This document shows, in pieces, positions 9,321 to 17,062 of a DNA stretch of 64,000 nucleotides (positions are counted from its first letter, which is position 1; every line of letters starts with the position of its first letter). Location: contig NZ_VFPG01000002.1 of NCBI RefSeq assembly GCF_006716565.1, forward strand, positions 930,001 to 994,000, written 5' to 3'. The translations under genes were made by a program, and so were the position numbers. Under the pieces are notes generated by a model. The model ran no database searches, was not told the DNA's origin, and saw nothing but the letters and a program-made list of their open reading frames with translations. This DNA comes from Nocardia bhagyanarayanae. Its GTDB lineage: Bacteria; Actinomycetota; Actinomycetes; Mycobacteriales; Mycobacteriaceae.

Positions 9321-9857
9321 TCACGGGAATGGTGAGAAGAAGCCGAGGGTGGCGCCGACCGCTGCGCCGATGACGCATCCGGGGATGGCTCCGACCAAGA
9401 AGAACCAGATGCCGATCGCGAAGCCGATCGCGCAGCCGATGGCCGCGCCGACAACGATCGAGATCGGTCCCCAGGCCTGCTGCACGCCGGGCAGTTCTTG
9501 CGAGTTGACCGCCTCGTTCGTCGGCCCGCCGATCGGTGTCAGCGACAGCTGAGTTCCTGCGGCGTTGAGCACGGGCGCGACGGCGAATTGCCCGAACGTT
9601 GTCGGGATTGCGCCGACGACCGAGCCGTCGTCCGCGAGGACCGTGACCGCGTCGGGCGTGATGGCGAACTTGCCTGAGGCGAGGTTCACCAAGGCGCTCG
9701 AGTGATCGGCCGCGAGTGTCGTCGTGTAGCCGACCGTGCCGTCCGTGCCGCTGAAGCTGACGTCCGCCAGACCTGCCTCCCCGTGTCCGGTAGCGGTGGC
9801 TATACCGGTGGCCGCAATGGCTATGAATGCGGTAGCCACCAATTTCTTGATAAACAT
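9321..9857 (-). CDS. secreted hypothetical protein with a glycine-zipper hydrophobic C-terminus
   Basis: A 178-residue protein with a Sec signal (MFIKKLVATAFIAIAATG) and probable cleavage near residue 25. The middle (30-115) is a soluble beta-rich domain of a type I associate with Nocardia secreted proteins of unknown function. The C-terminal 50 residues form two closely spaced hydrophobic Gly/Ala/Ile segments with GxxxG spacing (GAAIGCAIGFAIGIWFF, then GCVIGAAVGATLG). That could be a membrane hairpin. GGAG lies 4 nt before the ATG. It stands alone in an AT-richer neighbourhood; the 297 bp upstream hold no other gene that I can support. Confidence 0.75.
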   Translation of the reverse strand: MFIKKLVATAFIAIAATGIATATGHGEAGLADVSFSGTDGTVGYTTTLAADHSSALVNLASGKFAITPDAVTVLADDGSVVGAIPTTFGQFAVAPVLNAAGTQLSLTPIGGPTNEAVNSQELPGVQQAWGPISIVVGAAIGCAIGFAIGIWFFLVGAIPGCVIGAAVGATLGFFSPFP

Positions 9858-10154
9858 TGGACTCCAATCATCCTTGCCTGTTCCTTTGACGTTCCCCCGA
9901 CGAACGGCACCGGATAATGAATATGATGCTCCTTTGAATCACTTTGTGTCCAGGGGGGTGCAAGCGCATTCGACGCGAATTTCAGGTTTGTTTTCCGCCG
10001 ACGGTGAATGCGGCAATTCGAGATTCAACTTGCCCTGACTATTGCGTTGACCAGTGTCAATGGGAGCGCTGACCGGAGCGGGCAGTGCCGTCGATGGTGC
10101 CGGAGGAATGGCGAGTACGCCACTCGCGCAGGTCAGACGCTGGCGTAGCGGAAA

Positions 10155-11102
10155 TTACTCGCCAGTATTGTTCGAATATTCTGGACGCGATTGCCGCCCG
10201 GCGCCGGAACGGTCGCCGAGCGCGATTCGAAGTTGGCCGAGGAGCACTTTGGTCGCGGGCGCGACTGGGTGGTCGGTGCGCCAGACGAGGGCGAGTTGCC
10301 CGCGCAGTTCCGGCTCGACGATCCGCAGCGTCCGCACTCCGTGCGCGGCGGCCTCCGCCGCGGTCAGCGCTGGCACCACGGCCACGCCGAGTCCGCGCGC
10401 GGCCAGTCGCAGCAGCAGGGGCGGGGCGGCCGCCTCGAACGCCACCAGTGGCTGGAATCCAGCCGCCGCGCAAGCGCGTTCGAAGACGCCGCGCAGGCCG
10501 GTTCCCGAAGGTAAGCAGATCACCGGCTGGTCGCGCAGCGCGGCGAGCGGGATGGTCGCGCCGTGCTCGCGGTCGCCTGCGGCGACCGCGGCGACAACCG
10601 CGGTGTCCAGCACGACCTGCTTGCCGAGCCCGGGATCGAGGTCGGCGCCGGTCAGGCCGACCAGGGCGATGTCCAGTTCGCCGCGGCCGAGCGCGGCGAG
10701 CATGCGTTCGGAGGTGTCCTCGGTGAGGCTGATGGCGACCCGCGGGTGGTCGTCGTGGAAATCGGCGAGCACCGCCGCGACGTCGAATTCCTCGGTGGCG
10801 GCGCCGGAGATGAGTCCCACGCGCACGTGTCCGCGCAACAGGCCGGTGAACTCGTCCACCGTGTCCGCGATGCGCTGCGCGGCGGCCAAGGCGGCCTTGG
10901 CGTGCGGCAACACGGCCGCGCCGACTTCGGTGAGCGTCACCGTGCGGCCACCGCGGTCCAGCAGCGGCTGGCCGAGTTCCCGTTCGAACTGCCGGATCTG
11001 GGCGCTCAGGCCGGGCTGCGCCAGGTGCAGGCGCGCGGCGGCGCGGGTGAAGTTGGCTTCTTCGGCGACGGCGACGAAGTAGCGCAGATGGCGCAGTTCC
11101 AT
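10155..11102 (-). CDS. LysR family transcriptional regulator
   Basis: A 315-residue protein starting MELRHLRYFVAVAEEANFT. The winged helix-turn-helix is at 1-60 (RAAARLHLAQPGLSAQIRQ), the linker helix at 60-88 and the effector-binding domain after residue 90. It is divergent from the FAD-oxidase gene with only 71 bp between starts, the standard layout for a LysR protein controlling its neighbour and itself. The inducer is unknown. I could not find an unambiguous T-N11-A site in the short shared region. Confidence 0.93.
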   Translation of the reverse strand: MELRHLRYFVAVAEEANFTRAAARLHLAQPGLSAQIRQFERELGQPLLDRGGRTVTLTEVGAAVLPHAKAALAAAQRIADTVDEFTGLLRGHVRVGLISGAATEEFDVAAVLADFHDDHPRVAISLTEDTSERMLAALGRGELDIALVGLTGADLDPGLGKQVVLDTAVVAAVAAGDREHGATIPLAALRDQPVICLPSGTGLRGVFERACAAAGFQPLVAFEAAAPPLLLRLAARGLGVAVVPALTAAEAAAHGVRTLRIVEPELRGQLALVWRTDHPVAPATKVLLGQLRIALGDRSGAGRQSRPEYSNNTGE

Positions 11103-11173
11103 AACTGGCGATTCTAGTATCGATAAAAACCATCTGTTGTACTTCTTGCTCGCGCCCGAGCATCGTCGTAGGC

Positions 11174-12547
11174 ATGACGAGCAACGCGACGCAGACCACC
11201 GATTTCCCCGTCTTCACCGGCCAGGTGTTCCGGCCGGGTGAGCCAGGCTACGAGGCGGAGATCGCCGGATTCCAGACCGCCTACACCCACCGGCCCGCGC
11301 TCGTGGTCGCCGCGGCGCACGCCGAGGACGTCCGAGCCGCGGTGGAATACGCGGCGCGCCACGGACTGCCGGTCGCCGTGCAGGCGACCGGGCACGGGCT
11401 CTCGGTGGCCGCCGAGGGCGGGGTGCTGATCAGCACCGCGCGGATGACCGGTCTCCGCATCGATCCCGAGGCGAAGACCGCCCGGGTCGCCGCGGGCGTG
11501 CGCGCGGGTGCGCTGGTCGAGGCGGCGGCGGAGTTCGGGCTCGCTCCGCTGAACGGGTCGTCGCCCTCGGTCGGCGTGGTCGGCTACACGCTCGGCGGCG
11601 GACTCGGCCTGCTCGCCAGGGAATTCGGCTACGCCGCCGATCACGTGCGAATGATCGAACTGGTCACCGCGGACGGCCGGATCCGCACGCTGCGCCCCGG
11701 CGACGAACTGTTCGGCGCGGTGCTGGGCAGCGGCGGCAATTTCGGTGTGGTGACTGCGCTGGAGATCGACCTCGTTCCGGTGCGGACGGTCTACGGCGGG
11801 CAGTTGGTGTTCGACACGCCCTTGGCCGCGGCCGCGCTGGAAGCCTGGCGGCAGTGGACCGCGACGGTGCCCGACCAGTTGACCTCGACCGTCGCCACGC
11901 TGACCTACCCCGACATCCCGCAGGTGCCCGAGTCGCTGCGCGGCCGCTACGTCGCCTCGATCCGGATCGCGTTCGACGGGCCGGCCGCCGAGGGTGAGCG
12001 CCTGGTCGCGCCGCTGCGGGCGGTCGGGGCGCGGCTGCGCGACGATCTGCGCGAGCTGCCCTACACCGAATCGCACACCATCCACAGCGATCCGGATCAT
12101 CCGCACGCCTACGCCGCGACCAATGCCGTGCTGGGCGAGTTCCCCGAGGAAGCGCTCGCCGCGCTCACCGCGGCCACCGGTCCGGGTGGTGCGATTCCGG
12201 CCGTGGTCGACATCCGACACCTCGGCGGCGCGCTCGGCGAGCCGGGCTCCGCGGGTGTCGCGGTGGACCGGCGCGATGCCGCCTACGTCGTCCGGGTGAT
12301 CACCATGCCCGCGCCCGGCGCGGGCGCGGGCGTGCCCGACGAGCACAGTGCGATTCGAGAAGTGTTGGCGCCGTGGACGATCGGCCACAGCCTGGCCTTC
12401 CTCTACGGCGCGGGCGACGGTGCGGACGACGCGCAGACCCGCGCGGGCTACGCGCCGGACACCTACGCGCGGCTGGCGGCGCTGAAGGCGAAGTACGACC
12501 CGCGCAACATGTTCCGGTTCAACCGCAACATCCGGCCCGCGGTCTGA
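11174..12547 (+). CDS. FAD-binding oxidoreductase, berberine-bridge-enzyme type
   Basis: A 457-residue protein with a PCMH-type FAD-binding domain at about 35-210 and a C-terminal BBE-like end (YDPRNMFRFNRNI). His74 in ATGHG is the position that carries the 8-alpha-histidyl FAD bond. The Cys that makes the second covalent bond in many BBE enzymes is replaced by Ser in NGSSPSVG, so the flavin is probably attached at one point only. Members oxidise alcohols, sugars or secondary metabolites using O2 in the cytoplasm. LysR is the likely regulator. The substrate is not readable. Confidence 0.9.
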   Translation: MTSNATQTTDFPVFTGQVFRPGEPGYEAEIAGFQTAYTHRPALVVAAAHAEDVRAAVEYAARHGLPVAVQATGHGLSVAAEGGVLISTARMTGLRIDPEAKTARVAAGVRAGALVEAAAEFGLAPLNGSSPSVGVVGYTLGGGLGLLAREFGYAADHVRMIELVTADGRIRTLRPGDELFGAVLGSGGNFGVVTALEIDLVPVRTVYGGQLVFDTPLAAAALEAWRQWTATVPDQLTSTVATLTYPDIPQVPESLRGRYVASIRIAFDGPAAEGERLVAPLRAVGARLRDDLRELPYTESHTIHSDPDHPHAYAATNAVLGEFPEEALAALTAATGPGGAIPAVVDIRHLGGALGEPGSAGVAVDRRDAAYVVRVITMPAPGAGAGVPDEHSAIREVLAPWTIGHSLAFLYGAGDGADDAQTRAGYAPDTYARLAALKAKYDPRNMFRFNRNIRPAV

Positions 12548-12572
12548 GCATCGGGTGTGCCCGGCGAGCTGG

Positions 12573-12621
12573 TCGCCGATTGGCCGCTCGACGGCTGATC
12601 GCCGATTGGCCGCTCGGCGGC
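12573..12621 (+). repeat. 23-bp direct repeat, two copies, upstream of the SPFH gene
   Basis: Units at 12573-12595 and 12599-12621 both start TCGCCGATTGGCCG and differ at one base. They lie just upstream of the likely promoter; the second copy supplies a TTGGCC that could serve as the -35 element. Confidence 0.7.
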
Positions 12622-12628
12622 CGCGTGC

Positions 12629-12654
12629 TATCTTCGTGATATCACTCTGATACC
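12629..12654 (+). promoter_or_regulatory. promoter and probable operator of the SPFH / ribbon-helix-helix operon
   Basis: TATCTT at 12629-12634 fits a -10 element, 18 bp after TTGGCC. Immediately downstream, TGATATC at 12637 and TGATACC at 12648 repeat with 11-bp spacing, one helical turn. The first is inside the palindrome GTGATATCAC. Spacing by one turn over the start point suits binding by arrayed ribbon-helix-helix dimers, and such a protein is encoded two genes down. Confidence 0.55.
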
Positions 12655-12665
12655 GGGAGGATGTC

Positions 12666-13550
12666 ATGAAGCTCAGGCCCGCATTCCACGTCAACGGCTT
12701 TCTGGTGCTGGTGGCCTGGTTGGTGCTGACCCTTTTCTTCGGCGGCGCGGCCGCTTTGGGGTACGTCGCGGCGGCCAAGGACGGGAATATGCCCGCGCTG
12801 ATCGCGGCGATCGCGGCCACGGTGGTCGTGGTGGTGCTCGCGCTGCTTGCCACCGGGTTGGTGATCGTCAACCCGAACGAGGCGAAGGTGGTGCAGTTCT
12901 TCGGCCGCTACATCGGCTCGGTGAGCGAGCCCGGCTTCTTCTCGGTGGTGCCGCTGACCGACCGCAAGAGCATCTCGCTGCGGGTGCGCAACTTCGAGAC
13001 GCAGAAGCTGAAGGTAAACGACGCCGACGGCAACCCGGTGGAGATCGCCGCAGTGGTCGTCTACCGGGTGGTGGACAGCTTCAAGGCCGCGTTCGCCGTC
13101 GACGACTACGAGGAGTACGTGGAAACCCAGTCCGAGGCCGCGGTCCGGCACTTGGCCACCACGCATCCGTACGACGCGCACGACGCCGGACGCACCAGCC
13201 TGCGCGACGGCGCGGAGGTGGCCGAGGAACTGACCGTCGAACTGCGCGACCGCACCGAGATGGCGGGCATCGAGGTGCTCGAGGCCAGGATCACCCACCT
13301 CGCCTACGCGCCGGAGATCGCGCAAGCCATGCTGGTTCGCCAGCAGGCCGCGCAGGTGGTGGCCGCGCGCACGCACATCGTGGAGGGCGCGGTCGGCATG
13401 GTGAGCCTGGCGCTGGATCGCCTGACCGAGCGCGGCGTCGTCGAGCTCGACGAGGAACGCCGGGCCGCGATGGTGTCCAACCTGCTCGTGGTGCTGTGCG
13501 GCGATCGCGCGACCCAGCCCGTGGTCAACGCCGGATCGCTCTACAGCTGA
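12666..13550 (+). CDS. SPFH (Band 7) domain membrane protein
   Basis: A 294-residue protein with GGGAGG 5 nt before the ATG. Two membrane segments (about 10-34 and 43-66) are followed by the SPFH/prohibitin domain ([16 protein letters not shown] through to about 240), which faces the cytoplasm or periplasm depending on topology. The C-terminal part contains the coiled, Ala/Glu-rich helix usual for oligomerising flotillin-like proteins. SPFH proteins form membrane ring scaffolds. It is co-transcribed with the small ribbon-helix-helix gene starting 10 bp after its stop. Confidence 0.88.
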   Translation: MKLRPAFHVNGFLVLVAWLVLTLFFGGAAALGYVAAAKDGNMPALIAAIAATVVVVVLALLATGLVIVNPNEAKVVQFFGRYIGSVSEPGFFSVVPLTDRKSISLRVRNFETQKLKVNDADGNPVEIAAVVVYRVVDSFKAAFAVDDYEEYVETQSEAAVRHLATTHPYDAHDAGRTSLRDGAEVAEELTVELRDRTEMAGIEVLEARITHLAYAPEIAQAMLVRQQAAQVVAARTHIVEGAVGMVSLALDRLTERGVVELDEERRAAMVSNLLVVLCGDRATQPVVNAGSLYS

Positions 13551-13559
13551 GCCGGGCCC

Positions 13560-13718
13560 ATGGTCGAACGCAAGAAACTGTTGCTGCGCCTCGACCCGGC
13601 CGTCCATGAGGCCCTGGCCAAGTGGGCGGCCGACGACCTGCGCAGCATCAACGCACAGATCGAATACGCCCTGCGCCTTGCGCTCGAACAGGCGGGCCGC
13701 AAACCGAAGTCCAAGTGA
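13560..13718 (+). CDS. ribbon-helix-helix (Arc/CopG-type) small DNA-binding protein
   Basis: A 52-residue protein. The N-terminal beta-strand KKLLLRLD is followed by two helices (PAVHEALAKWAADDL and SINAQIEYALRLALEQ), the Arc/MetJ/CopG layout; the pattern of the second helix (xxxNAQIEYALRxAL) is typical of Arc-like proteins. No toxin gene is adjacent, so an antitoxin role is not supported. It directly follows the SPFH gene, and the repeated TGATA(T/C)C sites at the operon promoter are its likely target, which would make it an autorepressor. No good ribosome site is visible, so coupling to SPFH translation is likely. Confidence 0.82.
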   Translation: MVERKKLLLRLDPAVHEALAKWAADDLRSINAQIEYALRLALEQAGRKPKSK

Positions 13719-13771
13719 GCCGAAAGCTGCGAGCAGGCAGCGTCTTCCGTGTCGGGAGTCGCTGCTTTCGG

Positions 13772-13921
13772 CGTTTCGCGATCTCTTGCCAATCCGGTGC
13801 CCGGCATCAGTCCGGGATCGAAGGCGTTCACCGTGACGCCCTGATCGCCGAGCCTGCGCGCCAGCTCGTAGGCGGTCTGCAAGTTGGCCGGCTTGGAGGT
13901 GCTGTAGCGGCGGCGGCCGTC
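13772..13921 (-). pseudogene. remnant of a short-chain dehydrogenase gene
   Basis: The minus strand reads RRYSTSKPANLQ, then AYELARRLGDQGVTVNAFDP and GLMPGTGLARD. This is the catalytic Tyr-x3-Lys helix and following strand of a short-chain dehydrogenase/reductase. Neither the N-terminal NAD-binding half nor the C-terminal end exists nearby, and the flanking frame is unrelated. It is best read as a decayed gene fragment between the ribbon-helix-helix gene and the LuxR-type regulator. Confidence 0.7.
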
Positions 13922-13961
13922 GCGGTGCGCTGGCTCCGTCGCCGCGGGCGGGTGGGCGAGT

Positions 13962-15008
13962 TCAGGAGATTCCGAGCGCTCGCGACAGCAGTCCCTGTCG
14001 CGTGTGCACACCGCACTTGGCCAGTATCGCCTTCACGTGATCGTCGACCGCGCGCTCAGGTAGCCCCGAATCGCCTGCCGGACGGCGAGATTCGCGGCCG
14101 GTGGCGAGCAGGGTGAGCACCTCCGTCTCGCGCGGAGTGAGGGCGTGCGCCCGCCCGAACAGATCGAGGCGCTCGGCGGGGCTGCTCGGCGCCAGCGAGA
14201 CCGCGATGTCCTCGGGCCCGAGCCGGTCCGCCCGAACCGTCAGCCACTGGGCGCCGCCCAGGTGGACGCGCGACCGCGGCGGGCCGACGGGTGTGCCGTG
14301 CTCGGCGGCCAGCAGCGCGGCGCCCGCGTTGTAGACCGCGTTCGGGATCGGCGGCATGGCCTCCTGCGGTGGGTTCAGCCGGAGCAGCCCCGCCGCGGCG
14401 GCCGGAGTCTGGCCACGCATCCGCAGGTCCGGCCCGAGCACGACCACCGCGGGTTCGGCGGTGACGAGTCCGCCCGCCTCCGCGACGAAGGTGCGGCCGA
14501 GCGCGGCCCGCAGGCCCCGGGTGATCGGCGCCGCAAGCGCCGCCAAGGTGGTGAGCTGGGTGGGGTCGAAGGCGCGCGGGGTCTTGCGCAGCAGTTCGAG
14601 GAAACCCCAGCATCCGTAGCGGTCGCCGAAGACCACCGTGGCGGTGTCGAAGACGCCGAGATCGCGCAGCACCTCGCGCCACACCCGTGAGCGCGCGGGA
14701 TCGCCGCCGGTGGCGGTGCGCAAGGACGCCGCCGCCGTGCTCCGATCGAGGAGATCGCTCCATCGGGTGAACTCGGTCAGGTACCGCAGCCGGATCAGCT
14801 CCGGCAGTCGTGACCAGGGCAGACCGAGCAGGTCGGCCAGCGGCGACGTGCCGACCCTGGTGGCCGGATCGGTGAGCATGAAGACGTGCCCATCGAAGGA
14901 GACGGCCGCGCGGAGATCGGCGAGCACCACCTCGCGCAGCCGCTTCGCCGTCTGGTCGGCTCGGCAGTGGCGCTCGACGCGATCGAGAAGATCTCGCGCA
15001 CTGGGCAC
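13962..15008 (-). CDS. LuxR-type C-terminal HTH regulator with altered recognition motif
   Basis: A 348-residue protein with a GTG start. The first 270 residues are a helical/GAF-like sensor region with no receiver Asp. The last 65 contain the LuxR/NarL domain: LTPRETEVLTLLATGRESRR, later AVDDHVKAILAKCGV. The scaffold is complete, but the turn that normally reads REIAxxLxLSERTV reads RRPAGDSGLPERAV, which puts prolines at two helical positions. DNA binding may be weak or lost. It stands alone on the minus strand; target genes are unknown. Confidence 0.8.
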   Translation of the reverse strand: MPSARDLLDRVERHCRADQTAKRLREVVLADLRAAVSFDGHVFMLTDPATRVGTSPLADLLGLPWSRLPELIRLRYLTEFTRWSDLLDRSTAAASLRTATGGDPARSRVWREVLRDLGVFDTATVVFGDRYGCWGFLELLRKTPRAFDPTQLTTLAALAAPITRGLRAALGRTFVAEAGGLVTAEPAVVVLGPDLRMRGQTPAAAAGLLRLNPPQEAMPPIPNAVYNAGAALLAAEHGTPVGPPRSRVHLGGAQWLTVRADRLGPEDIAVSLAPSSPAERLDLFGRAHALTPRETEVLTLLATGRESRRPAGDSGLPERAVDDHVKAILAKCGVHTRQGLLSRALGIS

Positions 15009-15064
15009 CGGCCAAGTCTAGGGCGAAATCCCCTGGCTCCGGGGCGTGTCGGCGAGCCGGAACC

Positions 15065-15805
15065 TCAGTTCGGGTTGCCGACCTGGGCGGCCAAGCCGCG
15101 TTCCCAGGCGCGGTGCTTGCGCCCGGCGTCCGTGACGAACGGCGGCCTCGACGCCGCGCCGACGAACGCGTGGTTGACCCACGACCCCGGGAAGCGGCAG
15201 GGGCGGAGCACATCGAGGAACAGCACCACCCGGGCGCTTTCGGAGTCGTTCCACGCGCGGTGCCGGTAGGAGTCATCGAACAGCAGGCTCTCGCCCTCGT
15301 GCCAGTGTCTCGTCAGTCCGCCGACCTGAATACCGCACCGCCGCGGATCGGCGACGCGCAACCCCAGGTGGTAGCGGAGCACCCCGTTCCAGAGCCCGCG
15401 GCGCGGCGGGACGCGCTCGCCCGGCGGCAGGATGGCGAACATCGCCGTGACGAGCCCCGATACCCGATCGAGCAGCGCCGCCGTCTCGGGGCAGCGGGCC
15501 CGGTTGGCCTCCGATCGGACGCCGTAACCGCAAAAGAAGAAGGCGCGTCTGCGCTCGTCGGAGGTCGCGGCCACATCGAAGGAGTTCTCGTGGAAGGCGG
15601 GCAGGTCGTCGCAGTGGACCAGGACCGCGTTCATCTCCGCTCGGATGGTCTGCCAGTTCTCCTCCAGCGGGCGCGTCCAGGCGAACTCTCGCGGGTCCAA
15701 GAACGGCTCGGTGCTGACCAGGGACGTACGAGCCACCAGCTGTTCGAGCGGGGACAGCAGCCGCACGGCGGCGTCGTACGTGTGGTCGCGAAGGCTCTTG
15801 GACAT
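15065..15805 (-). CDS. aspartyl/asparaginyl beta-hydroxylase domain protein
   Basis: A 246-residue protein starting MSKSLRDHTYDAAVR at ATG 15805; the longer frame upstream is Arg-rich and unlikely to be coding. The AspH/LpxO-type double-stranded beta-helix is visible in LRYHLGLRV (first iron His) and FDDSYRHRAWNDSESARV (second iron His and the Arg that holds 2-oxoglutarate). The family are Fe(II)/2-oxoglutarate oxygenases hydroxylating amino-acid residues or lipid A chains. This genome has no lipid A, so a peptide or small-molecule substrate is more likely. Confidence 0.87.
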   Translation of the reverse strand: MSKSLRDHTYDAAVRLLSPLEQLVARTSLVSTEPFLDPREFAWTRPLEENWQTIRAEMNAVLVHCDDLPAFHENSFDVAATSDERRRAFFFCGYGVRSEANRARCPETAALLDRVSGLVTAMFAILPPGERVPPRRGLWNGVLRYHLGLRVADPRRCGIQVGGLTRHWHEGESLLFDDSYRHRAWNDSESARVVLFLDVLRPCRFPGSWVNHAFVGAASRPPFVTDAGRKHRAWERGLAAQVGNPN

Positions 15806-15894
15806 GGCTGCGAGGATAAGAAGGCGGACCGCGCGCACGAGGATGGTTCCGTCGGGGCGGCGTGTCGGCCGGGGAGCCGCGCCGGACCGCGCCG

Positions 15895-16749
15895 TCAGCG
15901 TCCTGGCTTCTCCGTGACGAAGATGGCCGTGCCGGGGAAGAGCTCGCCGCGCAGCGGGCTCCACTGGCCCCACTCCCGGTCGAGCCATTCCGGCCATTCC
16001 GGTTCGACGATGTCGCGCAGCGTCAATCCGGCGGCGACGATCTCGCGGACCCGATCACCGATGGTGCGGTGGTGCTCGACGTAGGTCGCCGCGCCGTCGG
16101 CGTCGACCTCTACATAAGGGGTGCGATCGAAATAGGGAATGGACGCCGTGAGACCGGCAGGGCCGGGATCGTCGGGGAAGATCCAGCGCATCGGGTGGTT
16201 GACCGAGAACACCCAGCGCCCGCCGGGCCGCAGCACCCTGGCCACCTCGCGCATCAGCAACGCGGAATCGGCGACGAACGGCACCGCGCCGAACGCCGAG
16301 CAGGCGAGATCGAAGGACTCGTCCGCGAACGGCAGCGCCTCGGCCCCCGCCTGCACCAGCGGAACCCGCGGACCGCCGCGCGCCATCGCGGCCAGCCCGC
16401 GCTCCAGCATGCCCATCGACAGATCGAGACCGACCGGCAGCGCGCCCTGCCCGGCCAGCCAGCGCGCGCACGGCGCCGAGCCGCAGCCGATCTCCAGGAC
16501 GCGCTTGCCCGCCAAGTCCTCGCCGAGGAAGTGCATATCGCCCTCGTGCAGCCCCTCGGGGCACCAGACGAACTCGCCGCCGGGGGAGTCCACGCCGAGG
16601 AAATCGGCGTGCGTCTCGTGGTACTGGTCGGCGTCGGCGTCCCACCAGCGCCTGCTCGCGCGTTGACTGTCGGCCGAACTCAGCTTGGTTCGTGCGGTTC
16701 CGGTGGTTCCGAGCAGCGCGTTCGCTTGGGCATGGCGATCTTCCGACAC
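15895..16749 (-). CDS. class I SAM-dependent methyltransferase
   Basis: A 284-residue protein with a GTG start. Motif I is VLEIGCGSAPCARWL (about residues 84-98), the acidic residue of motif II is in GLDLS, and FDLACSAFGAVPFV and VLRPGGRWVFSVNHP are motifs IV-VI of the Methyltransf_11 fold. The C-terminal 70 residues, rich in Trp (PEWPEWLDREWGQW), are probably a substrate lid. It lies directly upstream of, and divergent from, rpsA. The substrate is not known. Confidence 0.9.
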   Translation of the reverse strand: MSEDRHAQANALLGTTGTARTKLSSADSQRASRRWWDADADQYHETHADFLGVDSPGGEFVWCPEGLHEGDMHFLGEDLAGKRVLEIGCGSAPCARWLAGQGALPVGLDLSMGMLERGLAAMARGGPRVPLVQAGAEALPFADESFDLACSAFGAVPFVADSALLMREVARVLRPGGRWVFSVNHPMRWIFPDDPGPAGLTASIPYFDRTPYVEVDADGAATYVEHHRTIGDRVREIVAAGLTLRDIVEPEWPEWLDREWGQWSPLRGELFPGTAIFVTEKPGR

Positions 16750-16858
16750 GCGCGTGAGCTTAACGATCGCGGCGCGCCGGAGCCGCTCCGGCGTGGCGTG
16801 CAGACCGGTTTGCCCGTCCGGACCAAGGTCGCGTACGCTGAACGCGCGAGTGTCTGCT

Positions 16859-16914
16859 GTACCGACGTACCGGTGTACCGAAGTAACGATCTACCGACGT
16901 ATCAGCGTACTGAA
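16859..16914 (+). repeat. degenerate tandem array, 8-bp period, upstream of rpsA
   Basis: Seven consecutive 8-mers related to GTACCGAC: GTACCGAC, GTACCGGT, GTACCGAA, GTAACGAT, CTACCGAC, GTATCAGC, GTACTGAA. They lie in the 313-bp gap between the methyltransferase and rpsA, about 150 bp before the rpsA start. The rest of that gap shows no gene. Confidence 0.75.
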
Positions 16915-17062
16915 ATAACAGAGCGCCCGTGCTGAGTTTCACAAGTGGATGAGTGCGGTACGTTCCTCTGTGTCCGTCGTCGCATCGTCGCGGTGATTTC
17001 GCAGCGTACCGAAAGTTCCAATGTCCGCAACCGACCACAATCCGTCCGGAGCAAACCGACAC

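Noticed and set aside
13560..13718. Antitoxin of a toxin-antitoxin pair
   Set aside because: The ribbon-helix-helix protein resembles antitoxins, but no toxin-sized gene is adjacent; its partner is the SPFH gene.
14040..14110. Frameshift in the helix-turn-helix of the LuxR-type regulator
   Set aside because: The flanking conserved residues keep the right spacing on both sides, so base substitutions explain the change and no insertion or deletion is needed.
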